A stretch of DNA of 35,965 nucleotides from positions 118,180 to 154,144 of the forward strand of contig NAOQ01000117.1 in assembly GCA_002751075.1 (NCBI GenBank), given 5' to 3'. The notes under the pieces are model-generated. The model did no database searches, was not told where the DNA came from, and saw only the letters and a list, made by a program, of their open reading frames with translations. The translations under genes and the position numbers were made by a program. Of the stretch, positions 12,601 to 24,272 are shown piece by piece (positions within the stretch are counted from its first letter, which is position 1; each line of letters starts with the position of its first letter). Origin of the DNA: Ichthyophonus hoferi. Its lineage: Eukaryota; Opisthokonta; Ichthyosporea; Ichthyophonida; Ichthyophonidae.

Positions 12601-13350
12601 ATCTTTTTCGCTCTTACTGATAGTATGATATTTATATCTATAGTTTTAACGTAGTCTCTCAGTACAATATTCCCTGAGTACCCCGTGATTTAGTAGATCT
12701 TTCCATGACACCTGATTGGTTTAAAGTGCATTATAAAGTGAATACTAACAGGTGGGACATATATGCAGTACCCAACATCTATCGAGGTTGTGGAGAATGA
12801 TCCCCGTGACGCAATCTTGGATGCTATTAAGGAATTTGACGTTGATATGGTGGTTATGGCTAGCAGGGGAAAAGGCGCTTTGACCCGGTATATATAAGCA
12901 TATCCATATATATATGTAGACATAGATAAAAGTGTAAAAGTGTACACCAACCTACCTATTTTCATATTCGTGAAGATTCGTGTGCACAGAGGATGAAGTT
13001 TCACGCATACATCTACTACTCTGACTCACATATAGTCATGTGAAGGCCTATATGCATTGCTCAATATTCAATATTATCTTATTATTATCTCCATCCCCTA
13101 CTATCATCATTTCTCTCTCTTCTATCTGTCAGTTACAGTCACAGATATACATATTCTCCCATTATTTTCCAACCCCCTCACCACACCCTTCTTTTATCTG
13201 TTTATTCTATTTCACTTGTATTTATTATTTGACTACTGACCCATGTTGGTTTTCAGGATGTTCATTGGTTCCACGTCAGATTATATAGTTCACCAGTCCA
13301 GGGTCCCAGTGGTTGTCTACCCTCCCCAGTGCCCACATACCAACATCTAA
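9689..13350 (+). CDS. Universal stress protein (UspA-like), 173 residues, 6 exons
   Basis: Exons 9689-9760, 10398-10448, 11161-11200, 11649-11777, 12752-12887 and 13257-13350 join in frame to 522 bases. The fold signature is complete: a first beta strand with CILVPDDGSDFSEHAL (residues 8-23), a long middle helix, the strand DMVVMASRGKG (129-139) and the end MFIGSTSDYIVHQSRVPVVV (144-163). The family's nucleotide-binding motif G-2x-G-9x-G-S/T is present at 137, 147 and 148, but its first glycine is Ala134. Usp proteins are small cytosolic dimers, many of which bind ATP; their role in invertebrates is poorly defined. The exon 4 donor at 11778 (T before GTGTCT) is weak but is the one that keeps phase with exon 5. 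Exon 4 starts right after a dispersed repeat that fills the end of intron 3. It is convergent with Rab5. Confidence 0.9.
11380..11642 (+). repeat. Dispersed intronic repeat, copy 1 (stress-protein intron 3)
   Basis: This stretch aligns over its whole length with 16700-16977, for example at AGCTACATATA, TATCTAATTAA, GACTCT.GATTCTGT.GTGAT and the block CCACCCTGAACATGGGT. Both copies lie in the same direction on the plus strand and follow a short AT run. It has no coding frame. The copy ends six bases before the stress-protein exon 4, so it supplies most of the 3' splice-site context. Short non-autonomous transposon or introner-like unit are both possible; no target duplication was established. 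Confidence 0.75.
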
Positions 13351-15475
13351 CCTAGTACTATCCAGCCTATGATACCGTCATAATACGCTTTTTTTTTAAT
13401 TAAATAGAAGTTTCTTTTTATTCCTTTTTTATTTTATTTGAAAATTCTCTTTTCTTGTCGTTAGTTTTATCACAGACACATACCCGACAATATAGAAGAT
13501 GTATATGAGACATACTGCATAAATCCATAAACTAGAGGACAAATGCACCTTACTCCTCTCTGAGAGAAGTAGTTAGATTGAATAATGTGTTTTGTTTTGG
13601 TTTTCATAAGATATTTTTGTTGTATTTGTTTTTTTGCTTTGTTGCAGTGTTGACCTGTCCTTGTATATCTAGTTCTCATTTGGTGACGTAGTGTAGCATC
13701 CAAAACATAGAATAGAGAGCATAAGAATATCTTTTTGGCAGCATTGGAGAATGGACGAAGTGATTTTGGCAGAGGCTGTCAATTGACATATACGATAAGA
13801 GGTTGTTTTAAGTTTAAGCTAACAATCAATCATAATAGACTGGACAAACCATACCATTTATTTTACAACGATTATACTATGCATATAGTCACATATTCAT
13901 TATGTTGTAAATATAATCATCTCCATTCTATACCATTATTCTGGGGGTACAACCCGGTGCAAAGCAGCATATATTTTCCACACCGCTAAGGTACGCTTAT
14001 ACATCAGGATTTTTATGCATTTACATTATATCTTCTCTTCATATTTATTTTTACGCCATCGATAGCATAACGCATGTGTAACAGTCTCGTGCATTCTATT
14101 CACATTTTATTATCTAGCTATCTACCCATCCAATGTTTAAATCAGCCATATATAAATTTCTTAATGCCTATATATAGTAAAGATTAGGAAAATATCTAGT
14201 ACTTGTCCCCATTGTCATAATATTTTAACAACGTTTTCCCCTTTCTCTGGCCCCATCATTTAAATTTTTATGAAGTGTTTCGAGTAATAGTGAATGAATG
14301 AATACACTATTCTTTCAATGCATAATGTTTGATACGTACGTAGTAGTAGGTGTTTTATGTCGGCTAGAGGGTTAGCTATTACTATATATAGTCTAGCTCT
14401 TGGTGATAAAAAGAAAACATGATCAATAGCCCATTAACTTTCTTGGGCTCAGAATGTTTACATCACTTTAAGCAACCTGTCTTTGCATCAAAATATGTTA
14501 AGTAAGTACCAGTTGGAGTATCATACAGAAAATAAAAAACATACTACAAATAGAAAAAGGTGTGACAAAGGTATAACATTAATATATTTTATTGTAAGGT
14601 AATATTTTATGTTGTTTCCATTTATTTCTCCTTTGAATAATCAGTTTTACATTCGACCGGAAAGGAAACTCCAAAATGAACGATATCTCATTATCACAAC
14701 AGGGCGATCTCACTTTCTCATCCAATCACAATAACCTTTATTAGGGTGTTTTGATTACACCTGGGCCTTTTTTATTGGAGGAAACGATAAAGAAATAGGT
14801 TAGGAGTACTACTTAATGAATGATTAAATACCAATTATAGCGATCAATCAGTCGATTCAAAGAATACAAAACCAATCAAGGCTTACTATTTACTACACGG
14901 ACCTTACAGCCAAACCAATCACAGTCCTAACTACAATTAATATTTACTACTATACTACAAGTTTAACCACAACATTACCATCCACTAGGGTATCCCGAAG
15001 CCTTTGATTTAGGTCTTTCGCTAGATAGGAAAGACACTGAGCATATTCTTTGAGACCATTAGTGCATATAATAGAGGCTGGTTACCGAAAGATGTATATA
15101 CATCTCTTGTTGGAGATATTAACTTTATTAATCGAGTCCCAAGTTCCTTCCATGAGTTTGCACAATGTTACATAATATTTTCTCTCACCTAGTCAGCTTT
15201 TAACATGTTTTTTCACTATAGGGCATGCTTCTTACTTAGAATAACAAACCATACTTTATCTTTACCTAATAATTGTTCCTATCCTAAAGCAAAACAAGAC
15301 TAATATATTTAAATTACATAATTCTAGCATAAGAATCGATAAACATATCCATAACTTTAAGTCTAGGGAACAAAAAGTATTAACAAGAATGAACTGAAGC
15401 GATAAAAATTGTGGTCTTTATTTATTTATTATGTTCAATAAAAATAAGCTTGGGCCAAATGAAATAATAATAATA

Positions 15476-15514
<39 letters not shown>

Positions 15515-15717
15515 TGATACACAAACATGTGCAGTATAATAGCAATAAGCGTGACCAGACAACCATTTCTACATATTACTAAAAACAACGTTGAAGGAAT
15601 TACAGCCGACCCTAGCCATAAACATAAAAATGCATATGCAGCTACCTTATTATAATGGTATTACACTCACAGACACATAAGTACCCAGATAGCAATAGCT
15701 TTGTGTTCTTTAAACTC
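13351..15717. other. Intergenic region between convergent stress-protein and Rab5 genes
   Basis: Holds the two 3' flanks. A minus-strand AATAAA cluster near 15418-15431 could serve Rab5. Several CCAAT or CAATCA motifs lie in 14720-14930. Short frames at 13470-13703 and 13735-13989 show no family features and are taken as chance. No RNA gene was recognised. Confidence 0.5.
15462..15513. repeat. AAT trinucleotide microsatellite
   Basis: About 50 bases of (AAT)n with a single G interruption near 15479, downstream of the Rab5 stop codon on the minus strand. Confidence 0.9.
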
Positions 15718-18700
15718 TTAACAACATCCGCTATTTTGCGGGGTTTCCAGTTCAGCAGTGATTTGCAGGCCCCCTGAATTCTCATTATGCGAGCTTGACT
15801 TCGGCAACTTTTTGGCTGTGATGTTCGTGTTTGTGAGTGTGTATGTATGTATGCATGTATGTATGCACGTATGTACGCAAAGGTTATTTGTGCACATGTA
15901 TACATTCAATTGAGTATTTTCTCGCGCATGTAGGAGGAAGAAGGGGAGGGAGGAGGCTTGTTAACGTGAATCTTTTTCCATTTACAACGCGTTTAAAGTG
16001 TAAGAGAGTGAGCGGGGAATATAGGGTTAATAGAATAGAAGGATGGATTGATATAATACATAAAACAAAAAAGAGAAAAAGAAGAGAGAGACAAAAGAGT
16101 CGAGTGAGTAGAGAAATAATATAATATTAGTGTACTTCAAGTATGTCTCTCCTAGTTTAGCTACTATATATATTATATATCTTACATCTTATATCGTCTT
16201 TATTATCTATTATTACCCTTTCTACATTACATATCATTACCATTTTCTCTACGTCTGTTTTTTTCTTCTTTTTTTCAGTTTTGTCTTTCGTTTTCTATCA
16301 CCTCATATCTCTGTATCTATCCCAGTACTTTATAATTAATAATCATTGTATTTTTTATTACTTCTCTATCTCCTAATAATTTCTCTTTTCTTTCTTTTAC
16401 GCTTTTTCTCACCCACTCACTCAAATATCCAATACATAATATGAATAACCCAGGGATACCAAGTCTAGGACTACATTCTATACGTAAAAACCCACCAATG
16501 GCAAGAAAGATATCATTGATATTAACGGCAGATTTAGCCGAAGTCTCCATAAAGAAAAGCCCGTTCTCATCAGAATATGCCTGAGTGGATATAGGTCAGA
16601 GCGTGTATATATTATACCAATCCTTGGAGGTTATATATTGATAAGCTTTTCATTTACTAATCGGCACACATATATATATATTAATCCACTCTTCCATCCC
16701 TTCTGTCAAACATAGCTACATATAAAACATAGACAAAGTAGTTCTAGTTATAATTATCTAATTAAGTAATACTGAGTTCCAAAGGATTCTATACAAATGC
16801 TATATTTAGAAAGTATAAAAAAGTTCTATTTGAGACAGACTGGGGACTCTAGATTCTGTAGTGATAAATGATGATAAATGAATAAAGGCTAAATAGTTTT
16901 TATCATAAATTCTCTGCTTGAAAAAGTCGGCTGCCACCCTGAACATGGGTGAGAATAATTACTACACAAGCTGAAATTAACCCCTTCCACTAAGAGACAT
17001 ATACCTGCGCTTCCTCCTTGGACACAACCCTCTGTGGCAAATCACATTTGTTACCTGTATGTATGATAGTATGCAGGATCGTATGATAACATGTCAGTTA
17101 GCTTGTTCATTGTGTATGGCCTCACCTTCATCACTACACATCTTATATTATCTTGAGGAAACTTGGTAGTAATTCACGGGCTCATATAATGGATACTCAT
17201 TGTGCATATATACCAACCTATATATATATTACTCGTAGACACATATATATGGGTCTGTAATAGTAAAGTGTCAATGAGTAATGAATGTATAGGAATGAAA
17301 GCCAGTGTACATAGGCAGACCCATAGACAACCTAACCTATACTAGTGATACTAGTGTAAACCGACCTGCTAAGGCAATAACAATGTTGGGGTTGGCTTGG
17401 CGTTGCAGTTCTTTCACCCAGCTCTTTGCTCTATTAAAGGTCTCCTGTATGTATGCATATATACATACATATAAGCACACGTTTACACAGTCAGTGAGAT
17501 TATTAATCGCCACTCTTCAACCAATTGAATCTCGCTACAGTTTTCATTGCTAACCAGGGCAGATCAAGGTACATGTGCAAGTATAAGGTAGGTAGGTAGG
17601 GCATAGAAATAAATAGATAATCACTACAGATAAGTTATACTACTAACCATAGGGGCTCTCCTATGATATATGGTATCTTATAGTCAGACCAACACACCAC
17701 ACCACACCATTGTATAAAGGATGAAAACTTACCTATATATACATCTAACCAACTCACCGTATTTGTGATGTCATACACTACGATTGCAGCCTGTGCTCCT
17801 CTATAATACATGGGTGCAAGGCTGTGGTAACGTTCTGATTGGATATTATAAAGTATCAGTCAATCATACATAACCTAAGGGTAACTCTCTACTGGTTCCA
17901 TCTATAATATATTTGATATTTTCTCTTTAAATATTAACGTCTTTCCATATGTTCACTCACTCCTTCCCAGGATACTTAATTTTAAAAAATATCAATCTAC
18001 ACATAGTGATCCAATAGGATACCTCATCACAATAAAAACCTATTGTCTTTATCATCTATTTATTCCACACTGCTCTCATTTCAATCCTTGACCAAGTTAT
18101 GCTCACGTCATACATAACTGTACTTACGGATGTATACCACGTCTCTAACTCTTTCATTCTACCCATTTTATCATTCACAAGACACACACACATAACAAGG
18201 AGCCAATGATTGGTATACCTTGGCCAGCGGTGTCCCATATTTCAAACTTGACTGTAACATCCTCCAAGCATACAGTCTGTGTCAGAAAGGCCGCTGTGAA
18301 AGAACCAATAAGAATGATTGTGTATGCAATAAGAGGTTATTATCGATCATTGGGGCAGAGAGGACCTCGTAAAAGCATAGAAAAATAAAGTTACTATGGA
18401 GGGAATTAACCTCTCCCTATTAAGTATGCACATCTACATATGGATATCTATAGGTTGATATGATTGGTTGGGTAGATTGAGACAGATAACTTAGTGCTGT
18501 TCCCTACCTCCAATCGTGCTCTCTTGATACTCATGGAACTGGCCTTTGACAAACCTTAGCACCAGACTGCTTTTACCCACCGCACTTTCACCTATATATA
18601 TATATATAATGGTATGATAGTGTGTATTATAAAGAGAAAGGACAATAAATAGAACCGATAGAGATAGAGAGATATCTTTCTTTTATTATTTTTTTTTTGG

Positions 18701-19751
18701 TAGAGAAAAAGATGGACAGGTAAATTAGTAAACATGGACACCAAAAATAATAGGAAGGCGCGATAAAATGAATAGATAGAATAGTAATATTAAAGAAATT
18801 AGTTAGGAAGAGGGATTCTTATTATTTATATAATATAAATAGCCAATTGGAACCTTACATTAAATAGATATTTAATCTAGAAATACATTATTTTAAAATG
18901 GTCCTATAAGCTTATGATCTTCTAAGATAGCGCAGTATAAATAAGTAGTGACAATATATAAGGGGTTGAGAATACCTTGCCACATTCAAAAAAGAAAAAT
19001 ACAAACAGGACCATTATGTCAAGTGCTGTAAAATAATACTAAGAGTATGCAGGTATATATATATACATACATACATGTAAAATACATGCTAGTAAGGGTA
19101 TAACGACAGTTTAGAACGTAGGAGCGCAAGGTATAAAAAGTGACAATTATAACGATAATATGAATGGGTGTGAAGGAGGCAGGAGGCATAATATTCTTTT
19201 CAGTTGTAAGTCGCTGAATGTTTAGCACTGTCCTACAAATAAAAAAATAAAAAAGCTTAACGGAAGAGTGAAATTAAAACATGTACGAAGCAGATTATGG
19301 AGAAAGGAAGAGATTATTCACGTTACGATATGTTTAAGAGTCCTGTCGAAGAATAGAGAGGATATTTATAAACAATAAAACATGAATATGATAGATATCC
19401 GCAAATAAAACGTAAAGAAAACGTAAATACAAACAACAGTAATATTGTTGGAACATGTATATGGCTATATCAGAAAGTTGGGTTCGTAGTTTGGATGCAA
19501 ATAAATCTAAGTACAATGAATTGATGTCGATGTCGATCGAGCACTAAATAAGATAGTAAATACGTACGGTTTCATCTATTTTTTTGCACAAAAATGATAA
19601 TATCATTCACTAAATCATTATATATCTTTCCTTTGCCTTACAAGCCAACGTAGCCCAGAAAGGTAAAGCAATAACGTGTAAACTTACCAAGTAATACCAA
19701 TTTAAACTGGCAAACTTTATTTGACAGGCCGGCACCAGTTCGGACAGACAT
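15718..19751 (-). CDS. RAB5: Rab5 small GTPase, 203 residues, 8 exons
   Basis: Exons on the minus strand: 19688-19751, 18508-18591, 18219-18293, 17758-17834, 17366-17444, 17005-17054, 16496-16580 and 15718-15815. All are GT-AG and sum to 612 bases. The G motifs are intact: P-loop GESAVGKS (22-29), switch I Thr47 in ESTIGAAF, WDTAGQE (69-75), NKCD (128-131) and ETSAK (155-159). Rab5 hallmarks include [20 protein letters not shown] (36-55) and [20 protein letters not shown] (75-94). The protein ends in CC, the usual double geranylgeranylation site. Rab5 cycles on early endosomes and controls their fusion and endocytic uptake. No breaks are seen and the length fits the family. Intron 1 is about 1.1 kb; the others are about 200-750 bases. 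Intron 6 carries the dispersed repeat also found in the stress-protein gene. Which animal paralogue it equals cannot be told. Confidence 0.97.
15841..15878. repeat. Degenerate GTAT tetranucleotide repeat
   Basis: About nine GTAT-like units with interspersed GCAT and GCAC, in Rab5 intron 7, 26 bases upstream (in transcript sense) of exon 8. Confidence 0.85.
16700..16977 (+). repeat. Dispersed intronic repeat, copy 2 (Rab5 intron 6)
   Basis: Homologous to 11380-11642 in the same plus-strand direction, hence antisense to Rab5. The best conserved block is CCACCCTGAACATGGGT at 16935-16951, followed about 20 bases later by CTGAAAT, as in copy 1. The copy ends 27 bases from the exon 6 donor boundary (17005). 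The pair is clearly diverged, so the insertions are not recent. Confidence 0.75.
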
Positions 19752-20982
19752 CTTCCAATGTTCGTTTATAAAAAATATAAATTATACTTTTATAATTAAT
19801 AAATTTATTTTATATACTTATATACTTATTTTATAAGGGTGTGAGTGCAGTAAAGGCCCCACTTGACTATATATATATTAGCCCGTGTGTACTTATTTTA
19901 ATGTTTTATAGTGTGTCGTTTATATAACACACCCGATCCCAGCAGAGTGAAGATAAAATAAAACCAAATGACACTCAAACTAAAATATTATACTTTAACT
20001 TATATTAAATAACGTCTAGTAAATATGCTACGATAATAATATATTATGATATAATATAATATTTGACAGTTCTTGATTTTTTTGTGCATATTGAATGTTT
20101 CCCAAATAGTTGCAAGTAAAAATCATTCTAATCTTTTGCCGGCTAAAATTTTACAAGGTAATTATTATTGGCTCAGAGGGAGTATTTATAATATTTTTAA
20201 TTTTTAATTATTCGCCAGTACCCCTGTCCCTTAAAGAGATCAGAAATTTCAGGTTTGTCTAGAAAAAAAAAAAAAAGTAATATCTAAATGTAATAATAAT
20301 GAACCGACAGCACAAATCATACACCAAAGTAATTTGCTAAGTTTACTTTTAAAAAATTAATTATATAAATTTTTGTGTTTTTTCACTTATTTTTCAATGG
20401 AGATGGATATCTATATCTAGATATTTTTCTTAGAGTAAAATTATAATTTTCAGCTCTTAGGGAGTGGGGGGAACATACGAACGATTAACCTATCGATTCA
20501 GTACATATGTAATTTATAATATTTCTGTGAAAATTGCAATTTATATCCAAATAATAAATATACCCAAGTATAGATTTTCATGGCATTGTAATACTCATAA
20601 TAATATCTAACTTTTATATATAAAAATTGCTAGAAAGATTATTTAATTAATTTAGATATTTCTTTTTATAACTAAAAATTTAATATTATTAGCAGTTACT
20701 ATTGCATATATAGTAAGAAAAAAAACTGGGACCGAACTGGTCTACTTCTCCAACATAAATTCAATCCAGAAACTAGAAATGCTACCAGGTTTTTGGATTT
20801 CTATTTAGTTTTGTTGTATACTGGCTTTGATGTCCTTTTATTATCATTTTTTAATGTTTTTTTTTTAAAAAAAAAAATCTATCAAATTATATAACTACTT
20901 ATTTTATCACAATATATTGTTTTACTTCAGTAGACTTCTTCTGTATTGGAATGAGTATTATATACTGTATAGCTATATTTTA
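19752..20982. other. Upstream flank of Rab5, very AT-rich, with repeat debris
   Basis: This should contain the Rab5 promoter just beyond 19751, but no TATA or initiator stands out. The rest is AT-rich, with a long poly-A run near 20262-20277. Around 20670-20720 a short stretch resembles a piece of the LTR sequence found at 32570-32630. No coding frame was seen. Confidence 0.45.
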
Positions 20983-22133
20983 GATGATCTCCCCCTTTAC
21001 CTAGGCAGATTATTTCATCTGGGGCATAAAAAATATAAAAAAGGATTATGAAAAGAACTTTAACATAGTGACTACTTAACGATATGGTTGTCGTTCATTA
21101 AACGAATTAGATCATTCCTGATGGCATTCGGAAGTGACTGTGGCATAGCACTTAATGCAAAACAAAAACGGAAGACAGTTTACTACACTGCATATTAAAT
21201 ATTCCTGCTTTCTCTGGCTCTGTCTCAGGCATCTGGTGTCTGACGGCTGGCGGCTGAGATGATATACGGGTGTTGCCCAGTTGTTTTACACGTTATCTTG
21301 GTGTCACTTTGAAACTGGAAATGCTGATAGTTCAAATGCAGATATGAAGACAGTGTGTAAGTGTAATAACGTTGAATCTCCACAAGTAGGGGTCAATCAA
21401 TTGATATAGGGTTGAAGTGAAGTGTTTTTGGCATTTGTGGATAATTGATATAATCGAATTACCAGGTTCTGTAACATGATAAACTATTTAAACTTTTTCT
21501 GCTACCATGTTGGGAATATTAAGTAAAGACACTAGCGTTCCTGTGGGCTATATTCGCTTAGAAGGAAAAATAATACCAAAATAAGGGGGTTGTAATTTGT
21601 CCCATTGCATACATGGAGTACAGATAAGCTAAATCATACATTTTTATTAAATTTTTTAGCAAGACTTGTCTTAGGCATGATGCCTAAGCAATGCGTTATC
21701 TGGAATCAAAACGTCTGATCTGAAATGGCTTATAAAATATTTATAGGATCTCTACCATTGGCTAGTTCAATTTTGATAGATCATTCTGGATTGCCATTTA
21801 ACACCAATAGATTGCACCAACTATTTTTCCAGGCTACATATGCAATAATAATTGCTAATAATATTAAGTGTTGCTTATAGCTATATGAAGATTTAAATAT
21901 ATGGTTTATTTAGTTGCGGGCCCTCTGCCATTGGCTGGTTGATTTTTGATCGATTATCTTGGATTGCATTTAACACCAATAGATTGCACAAAATATTTTT
22001 TCCCAGACTACATATATAATAATAATTGTAAATAATTTTAAATGATTATAGCTATATAAATAAATATCCAAATTAATCAAATATCACTGTTTTAACACTT
22101 CCCCTTGGCCTAGGCGGATGATTTGTTGAAGTA

Positions 22134-22256
22134 TTTCAGTAATTAGAAGTTAGACATTAATTAATGATAATTAATTACCTCAATGATGTCACTAATTGTA
22201 GGCAATTAGGACTGGATGTTTAATGTAGTCTAGAACGTGAAAGTACAATGGTTTTT
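22134..22256 (+). repeat. Left arm of the long inverted repeat
   Basis: Matches the reverse complement of 23143-23262 with few differences, including GGCAATTAGGACT, ATTAATTAATGATAATTAATT and TCTAGAACGT. Confidence 0.88.
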
Positions 22257-23142
22257 ATCGTATTCTACGTTGCCAATGTCAGTAATATCCCAGTCAGAAG
22301 TAGATACGGTGTGCATAGGTTTGTCCGAACTACTTTTTAATGACGATGGGAGTGACTGACATATTGGATCGACGGCAGGTAGAAACGTCTGGGTAGGAAT
22401 AGCGTCTGTAGGCTGTGTCCTCTGACGACGAGGGAAGATTTATCACTTTCCTTTTCTTTTCCATACGGATTCCCCTTGAAAGAGTCCTTGGTGTAAAAAA
22501 AAGCGCCCTCTTATTTTTTTATATTTTTTTTCTGGCGCTTTTTCTAGTTGCATTGCATTATTTAAGGAACAAAATAAAAAACTAACATACAGTCAGGTAA
22601 AACGTACATTTATTGATAATAATTTCCGGTCCCGTTATGAGACAAGTGACGACCTTATCGAGTTTTTTCCACTCTATCAAAACCCGTTTAGTATAAATAG
22701 TACAAATCATAAATACGTCGTTTCTACGACTATCATAACGATTGGGTTTACACTTTAGCTTAATACTTGTTCAGATTCCCAAAAATACCTAAGATTACCT
22801 AGAAAGATTTAAAAGCATATTGTAGTGGCTTTATACAAAAATTGACAAAGAGTCCTCGGACAATAAAGGTATATACCTTTACTACCCTATGGCCATATGA
22901 AATTAGGATCCAGACCAAGTCTGTGATAACAGGTTATATAGTTGTTCGATTTTTTTGGTCAACACCGGTTGACTTAGTAATGAGCATATTTATCCAATAG
23001 GAACTTAAAATGAACGGTTACCTAATACGTACTTACCATATTACCCAATGATTATCCAAGGGATCACTCTGGAAACCATGTATCACGTATATGTTTTCAA
23101 ACACTACTATGTGTTTAAATACCAATAACCAACACTATTTAA

Positions 23143-23262
23143 AACCACGGTACTTTTACGTTCTAGATTGCATTGAACATCTAGTCCTAATTGCCTACAA
23201 TTAGTGATACCATTGAATTAATTATCATTAATTAATGCCTAACTTCTAATTCCCGACTGAAA
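23143..23262 (-). repeat. Right arm of the long inverted repeat
   Basis: Reverse-complement partner of 22134-22256. Outside this arm, up to 23415, is AT-rich sequence with an AT run at 23346-23359. Confidence 0.88.
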
Positions 23263-23559
23263 CCTCATTCTAAAATTTCTTAACAATTTGAGGTTAAATG
23301 CTTGTCAAAGTATATATCAATACATCAACAAGGCTAAATAAACAATATATATATATATTGTGTAGAGCATCATGAAATATTCAGCCAAACACTTGTAGGG
23401 GCTGAAATATTTCAACATTATTTTACCTAGGCCATAAAAACATAAAAAAAAGGAATATGAAAAGAACCTTAACGCGACGACCGCTTAGCTGTAGGCTTGT
23501 AACTTCCTAAATGAACTGGGTAACTCCTGTTGACATTCTGAGGTGATTGCATGGCATCC

Positions 23560-23693
23560 AATGTATAAAAAAAAGAGGATATTTAGTTAAACTGTTTGCT
23601 AAAAGTTTCTACTGGTTCTGACTCATGCATGTGATGTCTGGCAGCTGGTGGCCGACGTGGTATGTAGGTGTTGCACATCTGTTTTATACATTA
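23560..23693 (+). repeat. Left flank of the gap, exact 134-base duplicate
   Basis: These 134 bases are identical, base for base by eye, to 24139-24272 on the other side of the N run. The identity starts and stops at the gap edges, which suggests the same sequence was placed twice. Confidence 0.93.
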
Positions 23694-24138
23694 NNNNNNN
23701 NNNNNNNNNNNNNNNNNNNNNNNNNNNNNNNNNNNNNNNNNNNNNNNNNNNNNNNNNNNNNNNNNNNNNNNNNNNNNNNNNNNNNNNNNNNNNNNNNNNN
23801 NNNNNNNNNNNNNNNNNNNNNNNNNNNNNNNNNNNNNNNNNNNNNNNNNNNNNNNNNNNNNNNNNNNNNNNNNNNNNNNNNNNNNNNNNNNNNNNNNNNN
23901 NNNNNNNNNNNNNNNNNNNNNNNNNNNNNNNNNNNNNNNNNNNNNNNNNNNNNNNNNNNNNNNNNNNNNNNNNNNNNNNNNNNNNNNNNNNNNNNNNNNN
24001 NNNNNNNNNNNNNNNNNNNNNNNNNNNNNNNNNNNNNNNNNNNNNNNNNNNNNNNNNNNNNNNNNNNNNNNNNNNNNNNNNNNNNNNNNNNNNNNNNNNN
24101 NNNNNNNNNNNNNNNNNNNNNNNNNNNNNNNNNNNNNN
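23694..24138. other. Assembly gap, 445 N
   Basis: A run of 445 undetermined bases. Because both edges carry the same 134 bases, the gap may be a scaffolding artefact rather than real missing sequence. Any reading frame drawn across it is meaningless. Confidence 0.99.
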
Positions 24139-24272
24139 AATGTATAAAAAAAAGAGGATATTTAGTTAAACTGTTTGCTAAAAGTTTCTACTGGTTCTGA
24201 CTCATGCATGTGATGTCTGGCAGCTGGTGGCCGACGTGGTATGTAGGTGTTGCACATCTGTTTTATACATTA
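24139..24272 (+). repeat. Right flank of the gap, exact 134-base duplicate
   Basis: Identical to 23560-23693. It continues at 24273 into sequence that aligns with the internal unit at 21285 onward, so this side holds the true continuation of the element. Confidence 0.93.

Larger units (their letters stand above)
22125..23415. mobile_element. Non-autonomous element with long terminal inverted repeats
   Basis: About 1.3 kb bounded by inverted repeats of some 120 bases (22134-22256 and 23143-23262), with a further short inverted match outside them: TGTTGAAGTATTTCAG near 22124-22139 against the reverse complement of 23395-23412. It interrupts the LTR fossil that resumes at about 23415. No transposase frame is visible, so it is probably a deletion derivative of a DNA transposon or a foldback element. 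The superfamily cannot be assigned because no clean target duplication was found. A diverged partial copy is at 27330-27812. Confidence 0.65.

Noticed and set aside
13470-13989. Short frames in the intergenic region between the stress-protein and Rab5 genes
   Set aside because: No homology features, no splice context, and lengths expected by chance.
15837-16124. Plus-strand frame opposite Rab5 intron 7
   Set aside because: It begins in a GTAT repeat and continues through low-complexity purine-rich DNA; it is a by-product of the repeat.
23625-24200. Three plus-strand frames running through the N gap
   Set aside because: They exist only because undetermined bases contain no stop codons.
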